A DNA stretch of 64,000 nt, taken from NCBI RefSeq assembly GCF_004322705.1, contig NZ_SIZZ01000001.1:1550001-1614000 (forward strand), in the 5' to 3' direction. The DNA comes from Dyella terrae. GTDB taxonomy: Bacteria; Pseudomonadota; Gammaproteobacteria; Xanthomonadales; Rhodanobacteraceae. A model generated the notes under the pieces. That model did not search any database. It was not told the origin of the DNA and saw only the letters and a program-made list of their open reading frames with translations. This document shows positions 7,990 to 15,851 of the stretch, one piece after another (position 1 is the first letter of the stretch; each line of letters begins with the position of its first letter). Both the position numbers and the translations under genes were made by a program.

Positions 7990-8111
7990 ATCCCTTCACC
8001 ATTTTGGCCTTGGCGGCCGGGTGTTATAGCCCATGCGCCTTACACCGGCAACCTTGTATCTGGAATACTTGCAAACCTGTGCCGAATGTTGATCTGGCAG
8101 CGCCTACCGTC

Positions 8112-8372
8112 GTGACCCGACTCTTACTTTTCCTGATCGGACTTTACAAGCGCTGGCTCAGCCCCTTGCTGGGTCCACGTTGTCGTTTCTACCCCAGCTG
8201 CTCCGATTATGCACGGATTGCGGTCGCCCGCTTCGGCCCCCTTCGCGGCACCCTGCTGTCAGGTTGGCGCATCCTTCGCTGCCAGCCCCTGTGCGAAGGC
8301 GGCGAGGACCCCGTACCCGAGCAGTTTACTTTCCGCCGATGCCGAACCCATGGAAACCCCCATGTCCACTGA
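8112..8372 (+). CDS. yidD: Membrane protein insertion efficiency factor YidD
   Basis: YidD is a small membrane-associated protein that assists YidC-dependent insertion. The product of 86 residues starts with GTG at 8112 (VTRLLLFLIGLYKRWLSPLL) and has the family core GPRCRFYPSCSDYA, then GWRILRCQPLCEGGEDPVPE with the conserved cysteines. The GTG is chosen because the family starts at this hydrophobic segment; the reading frame is open for 50 more codons upstream without family similarity. YidD is often encoded next to rnpA and yidC; here it lies between dksA and pyrC and overlaps the pyrC start by 11 bases, suggesting coupled translation. Confidence 0.9.
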   Translation: MTRLLLFLIGLYKRWLSPLLGPRCRFYPSCSDYARIAVARFGPLRGTLLSGWRILRCQPLCEGGEDPVPEQFTFRRCRTHGNPHVH

Positions 8373-9699
8373 CTGGTTGATCAAGAACGCCGAAATCGTC
8401 AACGAGGGCCGACGCTTTCACGCCGACCTGCGCGTTCGCCAGGGGCGCATTGACGCCATCGCCGGCGAACTGGACGCCAAACCCGGCGAACAGGTGATCG
8501 ACGCCAGCGGGCTCTGGCTGCTGCCCGGGATGATCGACGACCAGGTGCACTTCCGCGAACCGGGCCTGACCCAGAAGGCCGATATCTGGCACGAATCCCG
8601 CGCCTGCGCCGCCGGCGGCATCACCAGCTACATGGAGATGCCCAACACCCGTCCACCCGCGCTGGACCGCGAATCACTCGAAGCGAAGTATGCGCGCGCC
8701 GCCGAAGTGTCGGCCGTTAACTACGGGTTCTATCTGGGTGCAAGCAACGACAACCTCGAAGCGATTCGCGCCCTCGACCCCAAGGCCGCGCCGGGCATCA
8801 AGATTTTCATGGGCGCCTCGACCGGCAACATGCTGGTCGACAATCCCGACGTGCTCGACGGCATTTTCCGCGACGCCCCCACGCCGATCATCACGCATTG
8901 CGAAGACACCCCGATGATTGACGCGCTGCACGCCAAGGCGCGCGAAAAATACGGCGAGGACATCCCCGCCTGGGAGCACCCGCTGATCCGCTCGCGCGAG
9001 GCCTGCATCAAGTCGACCCGTCTGGCCATCAGCCTGGCCCAGAAATACAACAGCCGCCTGCACGTGCTGCACATCTCCACGGCGGACGAGCTTGCGCTGT
9101 TCCAGCCGGGCCCGATCAAGGGCAAGCGCATCACGGCCGAAACCTGCGTGCATTTCCTGCATTTCGACGATCATGACTACGAGCGCCTGGGCTTCCTTAT
9201 CAAGTGCAACCCGGCGATCAAGACGGCCGCCGATCGGGAAGCGATTACACGTGCCCTGGCCGAAGGCCGACTCGACGTGCTGGCAACGGACCACGCTCCG
9301 CATCTGCTGGAGGAAAAGGCGCAGAAGTACGACAAGGCGCCATCGGGCCTGCCGCTGGTCCAGTTCGCGCTGCAGGCCGCCCTCCAGCGCGTCTTCGAAG
9401 GCAAGCTGAGCCTGGAGCGCGTGGTGGAAGCGGTGACGCATGCCCCGGCGACGTTGTTCGACGTCCAGGACCGCGGTTACCTGCGCGAAGGGTATGCGGC
9501 CGACCTCGTTCTGGTCGATCCGAACAAGCCGCATACGGTGCGACGCGAGGAAGTGCTGTCCAAGTGCGGCTGGTCGCCGTTCGAGGGCACCACCTTCAAC
9601 AGTTCGATCGCCATGACCTTCGTCAACGGCGAACGCGTGTGGGATGGCAGCTCCGTCAACGAGGCCGTGCGCGGCAAGCGACTGGCCTTCGATCGATGA
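8362..9699 (+). CDS. pyrC: Dihydroorotase
   Basis: PyrC cyclises carbamoyl aspartate to dihydroorotate in pyrimidine synthesis. The 445-residue amidohydrolase starts MSTDWLIKNAEIVNEG. The first metal motif reads DDQVHFREPG (residues 59-68), with Gln61 where the class I enzymes usually have the first His of HxH, a variant I associate with a distinct subgroup of longer dihydroorotases. GIKIFMGAS supplies the candidate carboxylated lysine; later metal ligands are in IITHCED, HVLHIST and ATDHAPH. An alternative ATG lies four codons upstream. The start is inside the yidD end and the stop overlaps the following peptidase start by 4 bases, so the three genes are probably one transcript. Confidence 0.93.
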   Translation: MSTDWLIKNAEIVNEGRRFHADLRVRQGRIDAIAGELDAKPGEQVIDASGLWLLPGMIDDQVHFREPGLTQKADIWHESRACAAGGITSYMEMPNTRPPALDRESLEAKYARAAEVSAVNYGFYLGASNDNLEAIRALDPKAAPGIKIFMGASTGNMLVDNPDVLDGIFRDAPTPIITHCEDTPMIDALHAKAREKYGEDIPAWEHPLIRSREACIKSTRLAISLAQKYNSRLHVLHISTADELALFQPGPIKGKRITAETCVHFLHFDDHDYERLGFLIKCNPAIKTAADREAITRALAEGRLDVLATDHAPHLLEEKAQKYDKAPSGLPLVQFALQAALQRVFEGKLSLERVVEAVTHAPATLFDVQDRGYLREGYAADLVLVDPNKPHTVRREEVLSKCGWSPFEGTTFNSSIAMTFVNGERVWDGSSVNEAVRGKRLAFDR

Positions 9700-10517
9700 A
9701 GGCATGGTGGTTCGGTGCGCTGGCGCTGCTCGCGGGCACAGGGGCTCACGCTGCAACGCCATCCCGCTTGCCGACGGAGCTTTCGCAAGGCGGCCTGGTC
9801 ATGGCCACTTTGCCTGACGTCACGCGCGTGAACGTCGGCGGCAAGGAGGTGCGTGTCGGCAGCGACGGGATGGTGGTGTTCGGTGCCGGCCGGGATGAAA
9901 AGGGCCCGCTGGTGGTGAACCTCACGCATGCGAACGGTCGTCGCGAAACGATCCGAATTCCAGTGCTGCCACGTGACTGGCCGATCGAGCGCGTCAACGG
10001 CGTGCCATCTAAAACGGTTAATCCGCCGCCGGAGATCGCCGCACGGATCGCCCGCGAACAGGCCGAAGTCACCGCCGCGCGCGATCGTGACGACGACCGT
10101 GAAGATTTCACGCACGGCTTCATCTGGCCGGTGCAGGGACGGATCAGCGGGCGCTTCGGCAACCAGCGCATCTACAACGGCGACCCCAAGGCACCTCATT
10201 CGGGCATGGATATCGCCGTTCCGACCGGCACGCCGGTGAAAGCGCCCGCTGGTGGCGTCGTGACCTTTGCGCAGCCGGATCTTTACCTCACCGGCGGCAC
10301 CGTGCTGCTCGACCACGGCTACGGCCTAAGCTCCAATTTCCTGCATCTGTCACGGCTGGACGTGAAAGTCGGCCAGCAGGTGCGACAGGGCCAGGTGATC
10401 GGCGCGGCCGGCATGACCGGCCGCGCGACGGGACCGCACGTCCACTGGGGCTTCAACTGGTTCGGGGTCCGCCTGGATCCCTTGCTGTTGCCGGGCATCG
10501 CACCACCGGGCCCCTGA
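9696..10517 (+). CDS. Periplasmic M23-family peptidase
   Basis: The 273-residue precursor begins MKAWWFGALALLAGTGAHAA, a signal peptide. An N-terminal beta-rich region (residues about 25-115) of the kind preceding LytM domains is followed by a LytM/M23 domain from about residue 140. Zinc ligands are complete: His and Asp in PHSGMDIAV, and the HxH of GPHVHWGFN. Such enzymes cut peptide cross-links in peptidoglycan. The ATG overlaps the pyrC stop (ATGA), so translation is coupled. A terminator follows 8 bases after the stop, closing the yidD-pyrC-peptidase unit. Confidence 0.92.
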   Translation: MKAWWFGALALLAGTGAHAATPSRLPTELSQGGLVMATLPDVTRVNVGGKEVRVGSDGMVVFGAGRDEKGPLVVNLTHANGRRETIRIPVLPRDWPIERVNGVPSKTVNPPPEIAARIAREQAEVTAARDRDDDREDFTHGFIWPVQGRISGRFGNQRIYNGDPKAPHSGMDIAVPTGTPVKAPAGGVVTFAQPDLYLTGGTVLLDHGYGLSSNFLHLSRLDVKVGQQVRQGQVIGAAGMTGRATGPHVHWGFNWFGVRLDPLLLPGIAPPGP

Positions 10518-10524
10518 ACGAAAA

Positions 10525-10544
10525 AGCGCGCCCCTTGGCGCGCT
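10525..10544. terminator. Terminator between the M23 peptidase and folE2
   Basis: AGCGCGCC (10525-10532) and GGCGCGCT (10537-10544) form an 8-bp stem with a CCTT loop. It is preceded by AAAA and followed by CTTTCCTT, so it can serve the convergent plus and minus transcripts. Confidence 0.75.
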
Positions 10545-10571
10545 CTTTCCTTATGCACGGGTCGTCGCCCT

Positions 10572-11522
10572 TCAGCGCTTTTCGCTGCCGAAGCCGCCTT
10601 CCACACCCTTGCTGGCGTAGGCCACGGCATCGTGCGGATGCAGGCTTTCCTGATGCTCCACGCGAACGTGGAAGTCAGCCAGTGCGGCGTCGGCGTCGAG
10701 GGCCTTCTGGATCCGGCGCGCAGCGTCTTCGCAGAACATCAGGTTGCCGCCATTGGCCAGCGCAAACGCCTGCTCGTCCTCGCGCTTGACGGCGGTCTGC
10801 ACTGGCGTACCGAGCGCGTGTTCGACGCTGTCGATCAGATGGATCAGGTTGAACGGCGCGCCCGTGTTCATGCGCACGCGCAGGCGAGCCACGCTGCGCT
10901 GTGCATGCGGCGTGGCCACAATGCCGCGCTCCGAGCCCAGCCAGGCCAGCACGGCCGCGTGATCGAGCGGCTCACCGGGCGCGAAATCCTTGCCGAACTG
11001 GTCCTGGATCAACTGGCGAGACAGGGCCGCCGAGGCCGGACAGGTGGACGAGTAAATGACCTCGGTGCCGAACTCCAGCAGGAACTCGTCGCCCGTGAGG
11101 CTCGCCTCGATGCATACCGGGTAGGCGCGCCATCCGCTGTTGGCGCTGCGCAGGGCCGGGCGGCGTACCAGGTGCTCGAAACGGATGCTGAGGCAGGCGC
11201 GGTCGGACAGGTCCTTGTGGGAGCCCAGAAAACCGCGCAGCAGGTCATGCAGAGACTGCGCACTGAGCGTCTGCGAGCTGAGCGCCTCTTCCACCTGCAA
11301 GTACAGGCGCGACATATGGATGCCGCGCTTGTCAGGCCGGTTCAGATTGACGAAGGCGCCAACCCGCGCACTCGCGCGAACGACCTCACCGTCGCCGCCA
11401 TCGAAACGAACCGGCACTTCGATCCCGTCCATGCCAACCCAGTCCAGCGCGCCCGCGAGGTGCGGTTGGGCGTGGACAGCGACATCAGGCAGCAGACGTG
11501 CCGTGTTTTCCTGCGTGTACAT
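10572..11522 (-). CDS. folE2: GTP cyclohydrolase FolE2 (type IB)
   Basis: FolE2 converts GTP to dihydroneopterin triphosphate, the first step of folate synthesis, and replaces the zinc-dependent FolE. The 316-residue protein starts MYTQENTARLLPDVAVHAQP and has the family regions GAFVNLNRPDKRGIHMSRLY and SSTCPASAALSRQL, the latter with the conserved cysteine. Length is normal. In several bacteria folE2 is induced by zinc shortage through Zur, but I see no convincing Zur palindrome in the 108 bases upstream. It is convergent with the M23 peptidase, and the operon-like run headed by mtaD (starting at 15507) ends just upstream. Confidence 0.93.
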   Translation of the reverse strand: MYTQENTARLLPDVAVHAQPHLAGALDWVGMDGIEVPVRFDGGDGEVVRASARVGAFVNLNRPDKRGIHMSRLYLQVEEALSSQTLSAQSLHDLLRGFLGSHKDLSDRACLSIRFEHLVRRPALRSANSGWRAYPVCIEASLTGDEFLLEFGTEVIYSSTCPASAALSRQLIQDQFGKDFAPGEPLDHAAVLAWLGSERGIVATPHAQRSVARLRVRMNTGAPFNLIHLIDSVEHALGTPVQTAVKREDEQAFALANGGNLMFCEDAARRIQKALDADAALADFHVRVEHQESLHPHDAVAYASKGVEGGFGSEKR

Positions 11523-11630
11523 GATCCAATCCTATGACTTGCAGGCGAAAAATCGCCGTGACTCCTCCCATGTTGGGGCAAGTCCCTGCCCCGCAATAGT
11601 CGCACCAGGGAAACAATGCGTCTTGGCGGT

Positions 11631-12485
11631 TCAGCCGCCCTGCTTCTTCCATTGTCTGGCGGCCCGCCAGGCCTGCCACGCGACCGCCGGGCCGGTACGC
11701 ACCTGTCCGAGCGTGAGTGCCTTCAACGGCTGGTCAGAGCCCAATGCGCTCCGTACGGCAGCCTGGCCGCCCTTCGACTCCAGTGCACGGAACACGCTGA
11801 GCGGCCCCGGCAGGCTGTCGACGGCTTTCCAGGCCTGCGCCAGGTCGACGAGCTGGGCCCGGATCGCCTGGTCACGCGCCGTTCCCGGTTGGCGGAGGTC
11901 CTGTCGGCTGAGCCCGAATCGCGCCATGCGCGACATGGGTAGCGGCAGGCGATCGCGCTCGGCATCGTCTTCAAGATGCAGCAGTGAAAACAGGACGTGG
12001 GAAAGCGTGGCAATGCGGGCGCTGCGCTCTGACGACGCAGAGGCGCCGTACCACCACGCCGTTTCCAGGTCCGCCAGCGCGCCATGCAACTGCGAGCCGG
12101 CGGTCACTTGCGAGGCGAAGTCGGCGGCCGTGCCTTCTTCGATCTGCGCCATGGCGGCAAGGACCGGCGCCAGCCACTGCTGGGTCGGAATCGCATGGGC
12201 GCGTTCATCATCGAACAGCACCTGGGTCAGGGGATGCCGGCCACCACTGGCAGCTGCGCCGGCCAGCTCTTCCGCCCACCAGTTGAGCTTGACGGCCGCC
12301 ACATGCGGCTCGCGTATGCCGTAGGCCGCGGACAGCAGCTCCTGCTCCCAGGCGGCGAGCGCGATGTGCCCCGGAAGCTGCGACGCATCGACGAAAGCCA
12401 GGGCGACGCGCTGCCGCGGCTGCACCGCAAGCCATTTGTCGATGTAACTCTGCAGCGGCCCCGCCTGGTCCTGCGCGGCACTCAT
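11631..12485 (-). CDS. Squalene/phytoene synthase-like protein
   Basis: The 284-residue protein starts MSAAQDQAGPLQSYIDKWLA, the ATG overlapping the gph stop (ATGA). It has the all-helical look of the squalene/phytoene synthase superfamily, including REPHVAAVKLNWWAEEL, which is typical of the non-carotenoid branch related to the mitochondrial complex I factor NDUFAF6. The aspartate-rich metal motifs needed for prenyl coupling are not evident at the corresponding place, so catalysis of squalene or phytoene formation is unlikely. It is the last gene of the mtaD-yciI-ubiG-gph run. The fold is a moderately confident reading; the function is unknown. Confidence 0.72.
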   Translation of the reverse strand: MSAAQDQAGPLQSYIDKWLAVQPRQRVALAFVDASQLPGHIALAAWEQELLSAAYGIREPHVAAVKLNWWAEELAGAAASGGRHPLTQVLFDDERAHAIPTQQWLAPVLAAMAQIEEGTAADFASQVTAGSQLHGALADLETAWWYGASASSERSARIATLSHVLFSLLHLEDDAERDRLPLPMSRMARFGLSRQDLRQPGTARDQAIRAQLVDLAQAWKAVDSLPGPLSVFRALESKGGQAAVRSALGSDQPLKALTLGQVRTGPAVAWQAWRAARQWKKQGG

Positions 12486-13162
12486 GCGGTTGCCTGCTCG
12501 CGACGCAACAGGCGGGTCAGCTGTGAGGGAGCGTCGATCACGCAGTCCGCCTGCCACTCGTGCGGATTGCCACCATCGAGGTAGCCCCATGCAACGGCGA
12601 CCGTGTACATCCCGGCAGCAGCACCGGCCAGGACGTCGCGGCGATCGTCACCCACGAACAGACATTTCGACGGATCGAGGCCTGCCTGTTCGCATGCCAG
12701 ATGCACAGGCGCCGGATCCGGCTTTTTCACCGGCAGCGTATCGCCGGAGACAACCGCGGCGGCACGCACCGCCCAACCGAGATAGGTCACCAGTTGATCC
12801 GTCAGAAAGCCAGGCTTGTTGGTGACGATGCCCCACTTGATGCCCTGCGATTCAATCAGCGCGAGCAACTCGTCGATGCCCTCGAAGGGCCGCGTGTGGT
12901 TGGCGATGTCACGCTGGTAGATCTCGAGGTAACGCGGGACCAGAGCCAGTCGCTGGTCGGCATCACGGTTCGGAAAACCGCGTTCCAGAATAGCCCGCGA
13001 ACCGCGCGACACGACCTCGCGCACCGGCTCGAAAGCGGGCGGCGGCTCACCTTCCTCGGCGCACAGCGCCACCAGGGCGGCGTGCAGGTCGATGGCGCTG
13101 TCGAGCAAGGTACCGTCGAGGTCGAACAGGACGCCCTGGACGTCCGTTGGCATCGTCTTCAT
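12482..13162 (-). CDS. gph: Phosphoglycolate phosphatase (HAD family)
   Basis: Gph hydrolyses 2-phosphoglycolate arising from DNA repair or oxygenation. The 226-residue protein starts MKTMPTDVQGVLFDLDGTLL; DLDGTL holds the nucleophilic and acid/base aspartates. GIVTNKP supplies the second HAD motif, the Lys of KKPDPAP the third, and FVGDDRRD the fourth. The start overlaps the ubiG stop by 4 bases and the stop overlaps the next gene likewise, so the three genes are translationally coupled. Position next to ubiG is common in gammaproteobacteria, which supports gph over other HAD phosphatases. Confidence 0.9.
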   Translation of the reverse strand: MKTMPTDVQGVLFDLDGTLLDSAIDLHAALVALCAEEGEPPPAFEPVREVVSRGSRAILERGFPNRDADQRLALVPRYLEIYQRDIANHTRPFEGIDELLALIESQGIKWGIVTNKPGFLTDQLVTYLGWAVRAAAVVSGDTLPVKKPDPAPVHLACEQAGLDPSKCLFVGDDRRDVLAGAAAGMYTVAVAWGYLDGGNPHEWQADCVIDAPSQLTRLLRREQATA

Positions 13163-13896
13163 GCCGGCTTGCGTGCGCTGAGCACATAGTTCACCGCGGT
13201 GAAACGGCTCAGCCACGCCTTGCGCGAAATCGGGTTGTAACCGAGGCCACGGACATCCTCGAGCTCGAGGCCGGCGTGACGCAACAGGCGACCCAGCTCG
13301 GAAGGCTTGAGGAACTGCGAATAATGGTGCGTGCCGCGCGGCAACATGCGCGTGATGTATTCCGCGCCGAGAATGGCCGCGCCGAATGCCGCAGGCGTGC
13401 GGTTGATGGTCGACATGAAGACCATGCCGCCCGGCTTGACCATCGCGGCCAGATCGGCGACCAGCGCCTCGGGATCCGGCACGTGCTCGATCAGTTCCAT
13501 GCAACACACCGCATCGAAGCTTTCCGGTTCACCGGCGGCAAGTTCCGCCGACGACTGCACGCGATAGTCGACCTCGAGGTTCGACTCGTGCAGATGCAGG
13601 CGCGCAACGTCGATGACCTTTTCGCCCAGATCGATGCCCGTTACCTGTGCACCCGCGCGCGCCAGCGCCTCGCTCAGGAGGCCGCCACCACAGCCGACGT
13701 CGGCCACCCGGGCGCCTCGAAGCTGCACACGGTCCGCTACGTAGCCGGCGCGCACGGGATTGAGGTCGTGCAGCGGACGCGATTCACCATCAGGGTCCCA
13801 CCAACGCGCGGCAAGTTTGCCGAAACGGGCGATTTCTTCGGGGCTGACGTTGCTTGCGGCCTGCATGATGCGATCCTCGATGAGCGGGCTTGCCAT
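13159..13896 (-). CDS. ubiG: Ubiquinone biosynthesis O-methyltransferase
   Basis: UbiG performs both O-methylations of ubiquinone synthesis, using S-adenosylmethionine. The 245-residue product starts MASPLIEDRIMQAASNVSPE. The UbiG-specific WWDPDGESRPLHDLNPVR precedes the SAM motif VADVGCGGGLLSEALA; later come CMELIEHVPDPEAL and YNPISRKAWL. A second ATG at 13866 is possible. The gene is followed by gph with a 4-base overlap and preceded by the YciI-like gene after a 10-base gap. Confidence 0.95.
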   Translation of the reverse strand: MASPLIEDRIMQAASNVSPEEIARFGKLAARWWDPDGESRPLHDLNPVRAGYVADRVQLRGARVADVGCGGGLLSEALARAGAQVTGIDLGEKVIDVARLHLHESNLEVDYRVQSSAELAAGEPESFDAVCCMELIEHVPDPEALVADLAAMVKPGGMVFMSTINRTPAAFGAAILGAEYITRMLPRGTHHYSQFLKPSELGRLLRHAGLELEDVRGLGYNPISRKAWLSRFTAVNYVLSARKPA

Positions 13897-13906
13897 GGTG
13901 CGTATG

Positions 13907-14161
13907 TTAACGCGCCTGCCATTCGTAAACGGTGAGATCCCAGCCGCCACTGGTGTACGCGGGGTCGGCGTGGACGATGTCGACGGCTTCCTGCAGCGAT
14001 GCCGCGCGAAGCAGATAGGCACCGCCACCCTGCCCCACGAACGGCCCGCTCAGCTCAAGCGTGCCACCGGCGCGCAGGCCTTCGAGGTAATCCTTGTGAG
14101 GCTGCACGACGTCCGGATCGCAATCGGGACGTCGGATCGCCATGACCAGGAATCGCTGCAT
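13907..14161 (-). CDS. YciI-family protein
   Basis: This 84-residue protein starts MQRFLVMAIRRPDCDPDVVQ and fits the YCII-related dimeric ferredoxin-like fold: HKDYLEGLRAGGTLELSGPF followed by GGGAYLLRAASLQEAVDIVHADP. The His and Asp residues proposed as active-site residues in YciI are partly present. Members are small and mostly uncharacterised; some act as dechlorinases or accessory enzymes. It lies 11 bases after mtaD and 10 bases before ubiG in one operon. Confidence 0.8.
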   Translation of the reverse strand: MQRFLVMAIRRPDCDPDVVQPHKDYLEGLRAGGTLELSGPFVGQGGGAYLLRAASLQEAVDIVHADPAYTSGGWDLTVYEWQAR

Positions 14162-14172
14162 GTCGTCAATCC

Positions 14173-15507
14173 TCAGGCGTGGGCCGCGATGCGCTCGCGC
14201 CAGGCGTGCGTGCGGCCAAGGATGGCATCGACATCCATATCCACCAGCACGCGCGAGGCCAGCTTGCGACGCCCGGCAATCCACACGTCAGTGACTTGCT
14301 GACGGCCGGTGGCATAAACAAGCTGCGACGCGACGTGATAGAGCGGCTGCGTTTCGAGCTCCGACAAACGCACGGCGGCGAGATCGGCCTGCTTGCCCAC
14401 TTCGATGGAACCGATGCGGTCTTCGAGACCCACGGCACGCGCGCCATTGAGCGTCGCCGCACGAAGTGCGTAAGCCGCGTCGAAGGCGGCCGCATCGCCG
14501 GCGACGGCCTTGGCCAGCATGGCCGCGGTGCGCATCTCGCCAAACATGTCGAGGTCGTTGTTCGAGGCGCAGCCGTCCGTGCCGATCGCGACGTTCACGC
14601 CCGCCTTGCGCAACTTTTCCGCCGGGCAGAAGCCGGACGCCAGCTTGAGATTCGATTCGGGGCAATGCACGACGGATACACCCGCCTCAGCGCAGGCGGC
14701 GATTTCGCCATCCGTCATCTGGGTCATGTGCACGGCGATCAGGCGATCATTGACCAGGCCAAGCTTCTGCAGCCGCTGGAACGGGCGCAGGCCGGACTTT
14801 TTCTTTTCGTCTTCCACTTCGTGCGCGGTTTCGTGCGTATGCAGATGCACCGGGATATCGAGCTGGTCGGACAGCACGCGGATGCGTTCGAAGCTCTCAT
14901 CCGACACGGTGTAAGGCGCGTGCGGTGCGAAGGTGGTGGTGATCAGCGCATCGCCGAGGAAGCTGTCGTGCACTTCGATGGCGCGCTCGAAATATTCGTC
15001 CGCACTCTTGGCCCAGGCCGTGGGGAAATCGATCACGGGCAAGCCGACGACCGCCCGAAAACCGAGGCGACGGTAAGTGGCACCGATGATGTCGGGGAAG
15101 AAGTAATTCTCGTTGGCGCAAGTGGTGCCACCGCGGAGCATTTCGGCCACGGCCAGTTCGACGCCGTCGCGCACGAATTCCGGACCCATGACCTTCGCTT
15201 CGGCAGGCCAAATGTGATCCTGCAGCCAGACCATCAACGGCAGGTCATCGGCCAGCCCGCGCAGCAGGGTCATCGGGTTGTGCGTGTGGCTGTTGACCAG
15301 GCCAGGGATCAGCACATGGTCGCCCAGCTCGACGCGCTCGCGCGGTGCATAGGCGCCGCGGGCTTCGGCGATGGGCAGGATCGCCACGATCTTGTCGGCC
15401 TGCACGGCCACGGCATGCTGCTCCAGCACAACGCCGTGCGGCTCGACGGGAACGACCCAATGCGCTTCGATAAGGAGATCGATCGACTGGGGAGTGGTCT
15501 GGCTCAT
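14173..15507 (-). CDS. mtaD: TRZ/ATZ-family deaminase (MTA/SAH deaminase type)
   Basis: The 444-residue amidohydrolase starts MSQTTPQSIDLLIEAHWVVP and follows the pattern of 5'-methylthioadenosine/S-adenosylhomocysteine deaminases. Metal ligands are visible: HTH in VNSHTHNPMTLLRG, HLHTHETAHEV, HCPESNLKLASG and GTDGCASNNDLDM. Substrate cannot be fixed from sequence, but proximity to ubiG, a SAM-dependent methyltransferase that yields SAH, suits a role in SAH or methylthioadenosine clearance. It heads a five-gene minus-strand run. Between its start and efp there are about 340 bases containing a strong hairpin just upstream (15540-15574). Confidence 0.85.
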   Translation of the reverse strand: MSQTTPQSIDLLIEAHWVVPVEPHGVVLEQHAVAVQADKIVAILPIAEARGAYAPRERVELGDHVLIPGLVNSHTHNPMTLLRGLADDLPLMVWLQDHIWPAEAKVMGPEFVRDGVELAVAEMLRGGTTCANENYFFPDIIGATYRRLGFRAVVGLPVIDFPTAWAKSADEYFERAIEVHDSFLGDALITTTFAPHAPYTVSDESFERIRVLSDQLDIPVHLHTHETAHEVEDEKKKSGLRPFQRLQKLGLVNDRLIAVHMTQMTDGEIAACAEAGVSVVHCPESNLKLASGFCPAEKLRKAGVNVAIGTDGCASNNDLDMFGEMRTAAMLAKAVAGDAAAFDAAYALRAATLNGARAVGLEDRIGSIEVGKQADLAAVRLSELETQPLYHVASQLVYATGRQQVTDVWIAGRRKLASRVLVDMDVDAILGRTHAWRERIAAHA

Positions 15508-15539
15508 CCTTCGGCTCGCTTCTTCTGGTGTGAATACGA

Positions 15540-15574
15540 CATGGGGCGGATCACCTTGCGGTGGCCGCCCCATG
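15540..15574 (-). other. Strong hairpin in the mtaD 5' region
   Basis: CATGGGGCGG (15540-15549) is the exact reverse complement of CCGCCCCATG (15565-15574). Inside, CACC and GGTG pair around TTGC. The result is a stem of 14 bp with a small internal loop, 32 bases before the mtaD start. There is no T tract, so it does not look like a terminator. It could be a 5'-UTR structure, but I do not recognise a known riboswitch. Confidence 0.55.
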
Positions 15575-15705
15575 AGTGCCTGGCGTCTTCAACTTGCCGG
15601 GCGATTTGCGTCGACCTTGATGGGTCTTTGGTTCAACTGGCGGTGAAGCCTTGATGATGTCCGGCGAGTTATCGCGGCGATGTAAAGGCAACTAACGGTC
15701 TGAGT

Positions 15706-15809
15706 GCCTCGCACGCCGTACCTCACTGGATTACTCGCTGCGCTCGCCCCTTTGGGGCCGACCTTCGGTCGTTCTGCGCCCTGCGGGCTTGTCCCGCCTG
15801 CGCGGGGAT
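15706..15809. repeat. Hairpin-rich intergenic repeat (different family)
   Basis: This stretch consists of successive short hairpins (CGCCCC-TTT-GGGGC, CGACC-TTC-GGTCG, then GCCCTGCGGGC) and ends in TCCCGCCTGCGCGGGGATGA. The last part matches a type of dispersed repeat familiar in proteobacterial genomes (GTCATCCCCGC...GCGGGGA). It lacks the GTGAACGG motif of the other repeats here. No ORF is called in it; the rest of 15575-15705 shows nothing I recognise. Confidence 0.55.
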
Positions 15810-15851
15810 GACGTAGCAAGAAGCCGCGCCAAAGGCGCGGGTTGCTACGTC
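15810..15851 (-). terminator. Compound hairpin at the efp stop codon
   Basis: GACGTAGCAA (15810-15819) pairs with TTGCTACGTC (15842-15851), and inside it CCGCGCC pairs with GGCGCGG, giving a long composite stem. On the minus strand it starts within the last bases of efp. There is no T tract, so it may be a 3'-end processing or stability structure as much as a terminator. Confidence 0.55.

Noticed and set aside
11523-11630. Zur operator ahead of folE2
   Set aside because: No Zur-type palindrome with the GTTATAAC-like core is visible.
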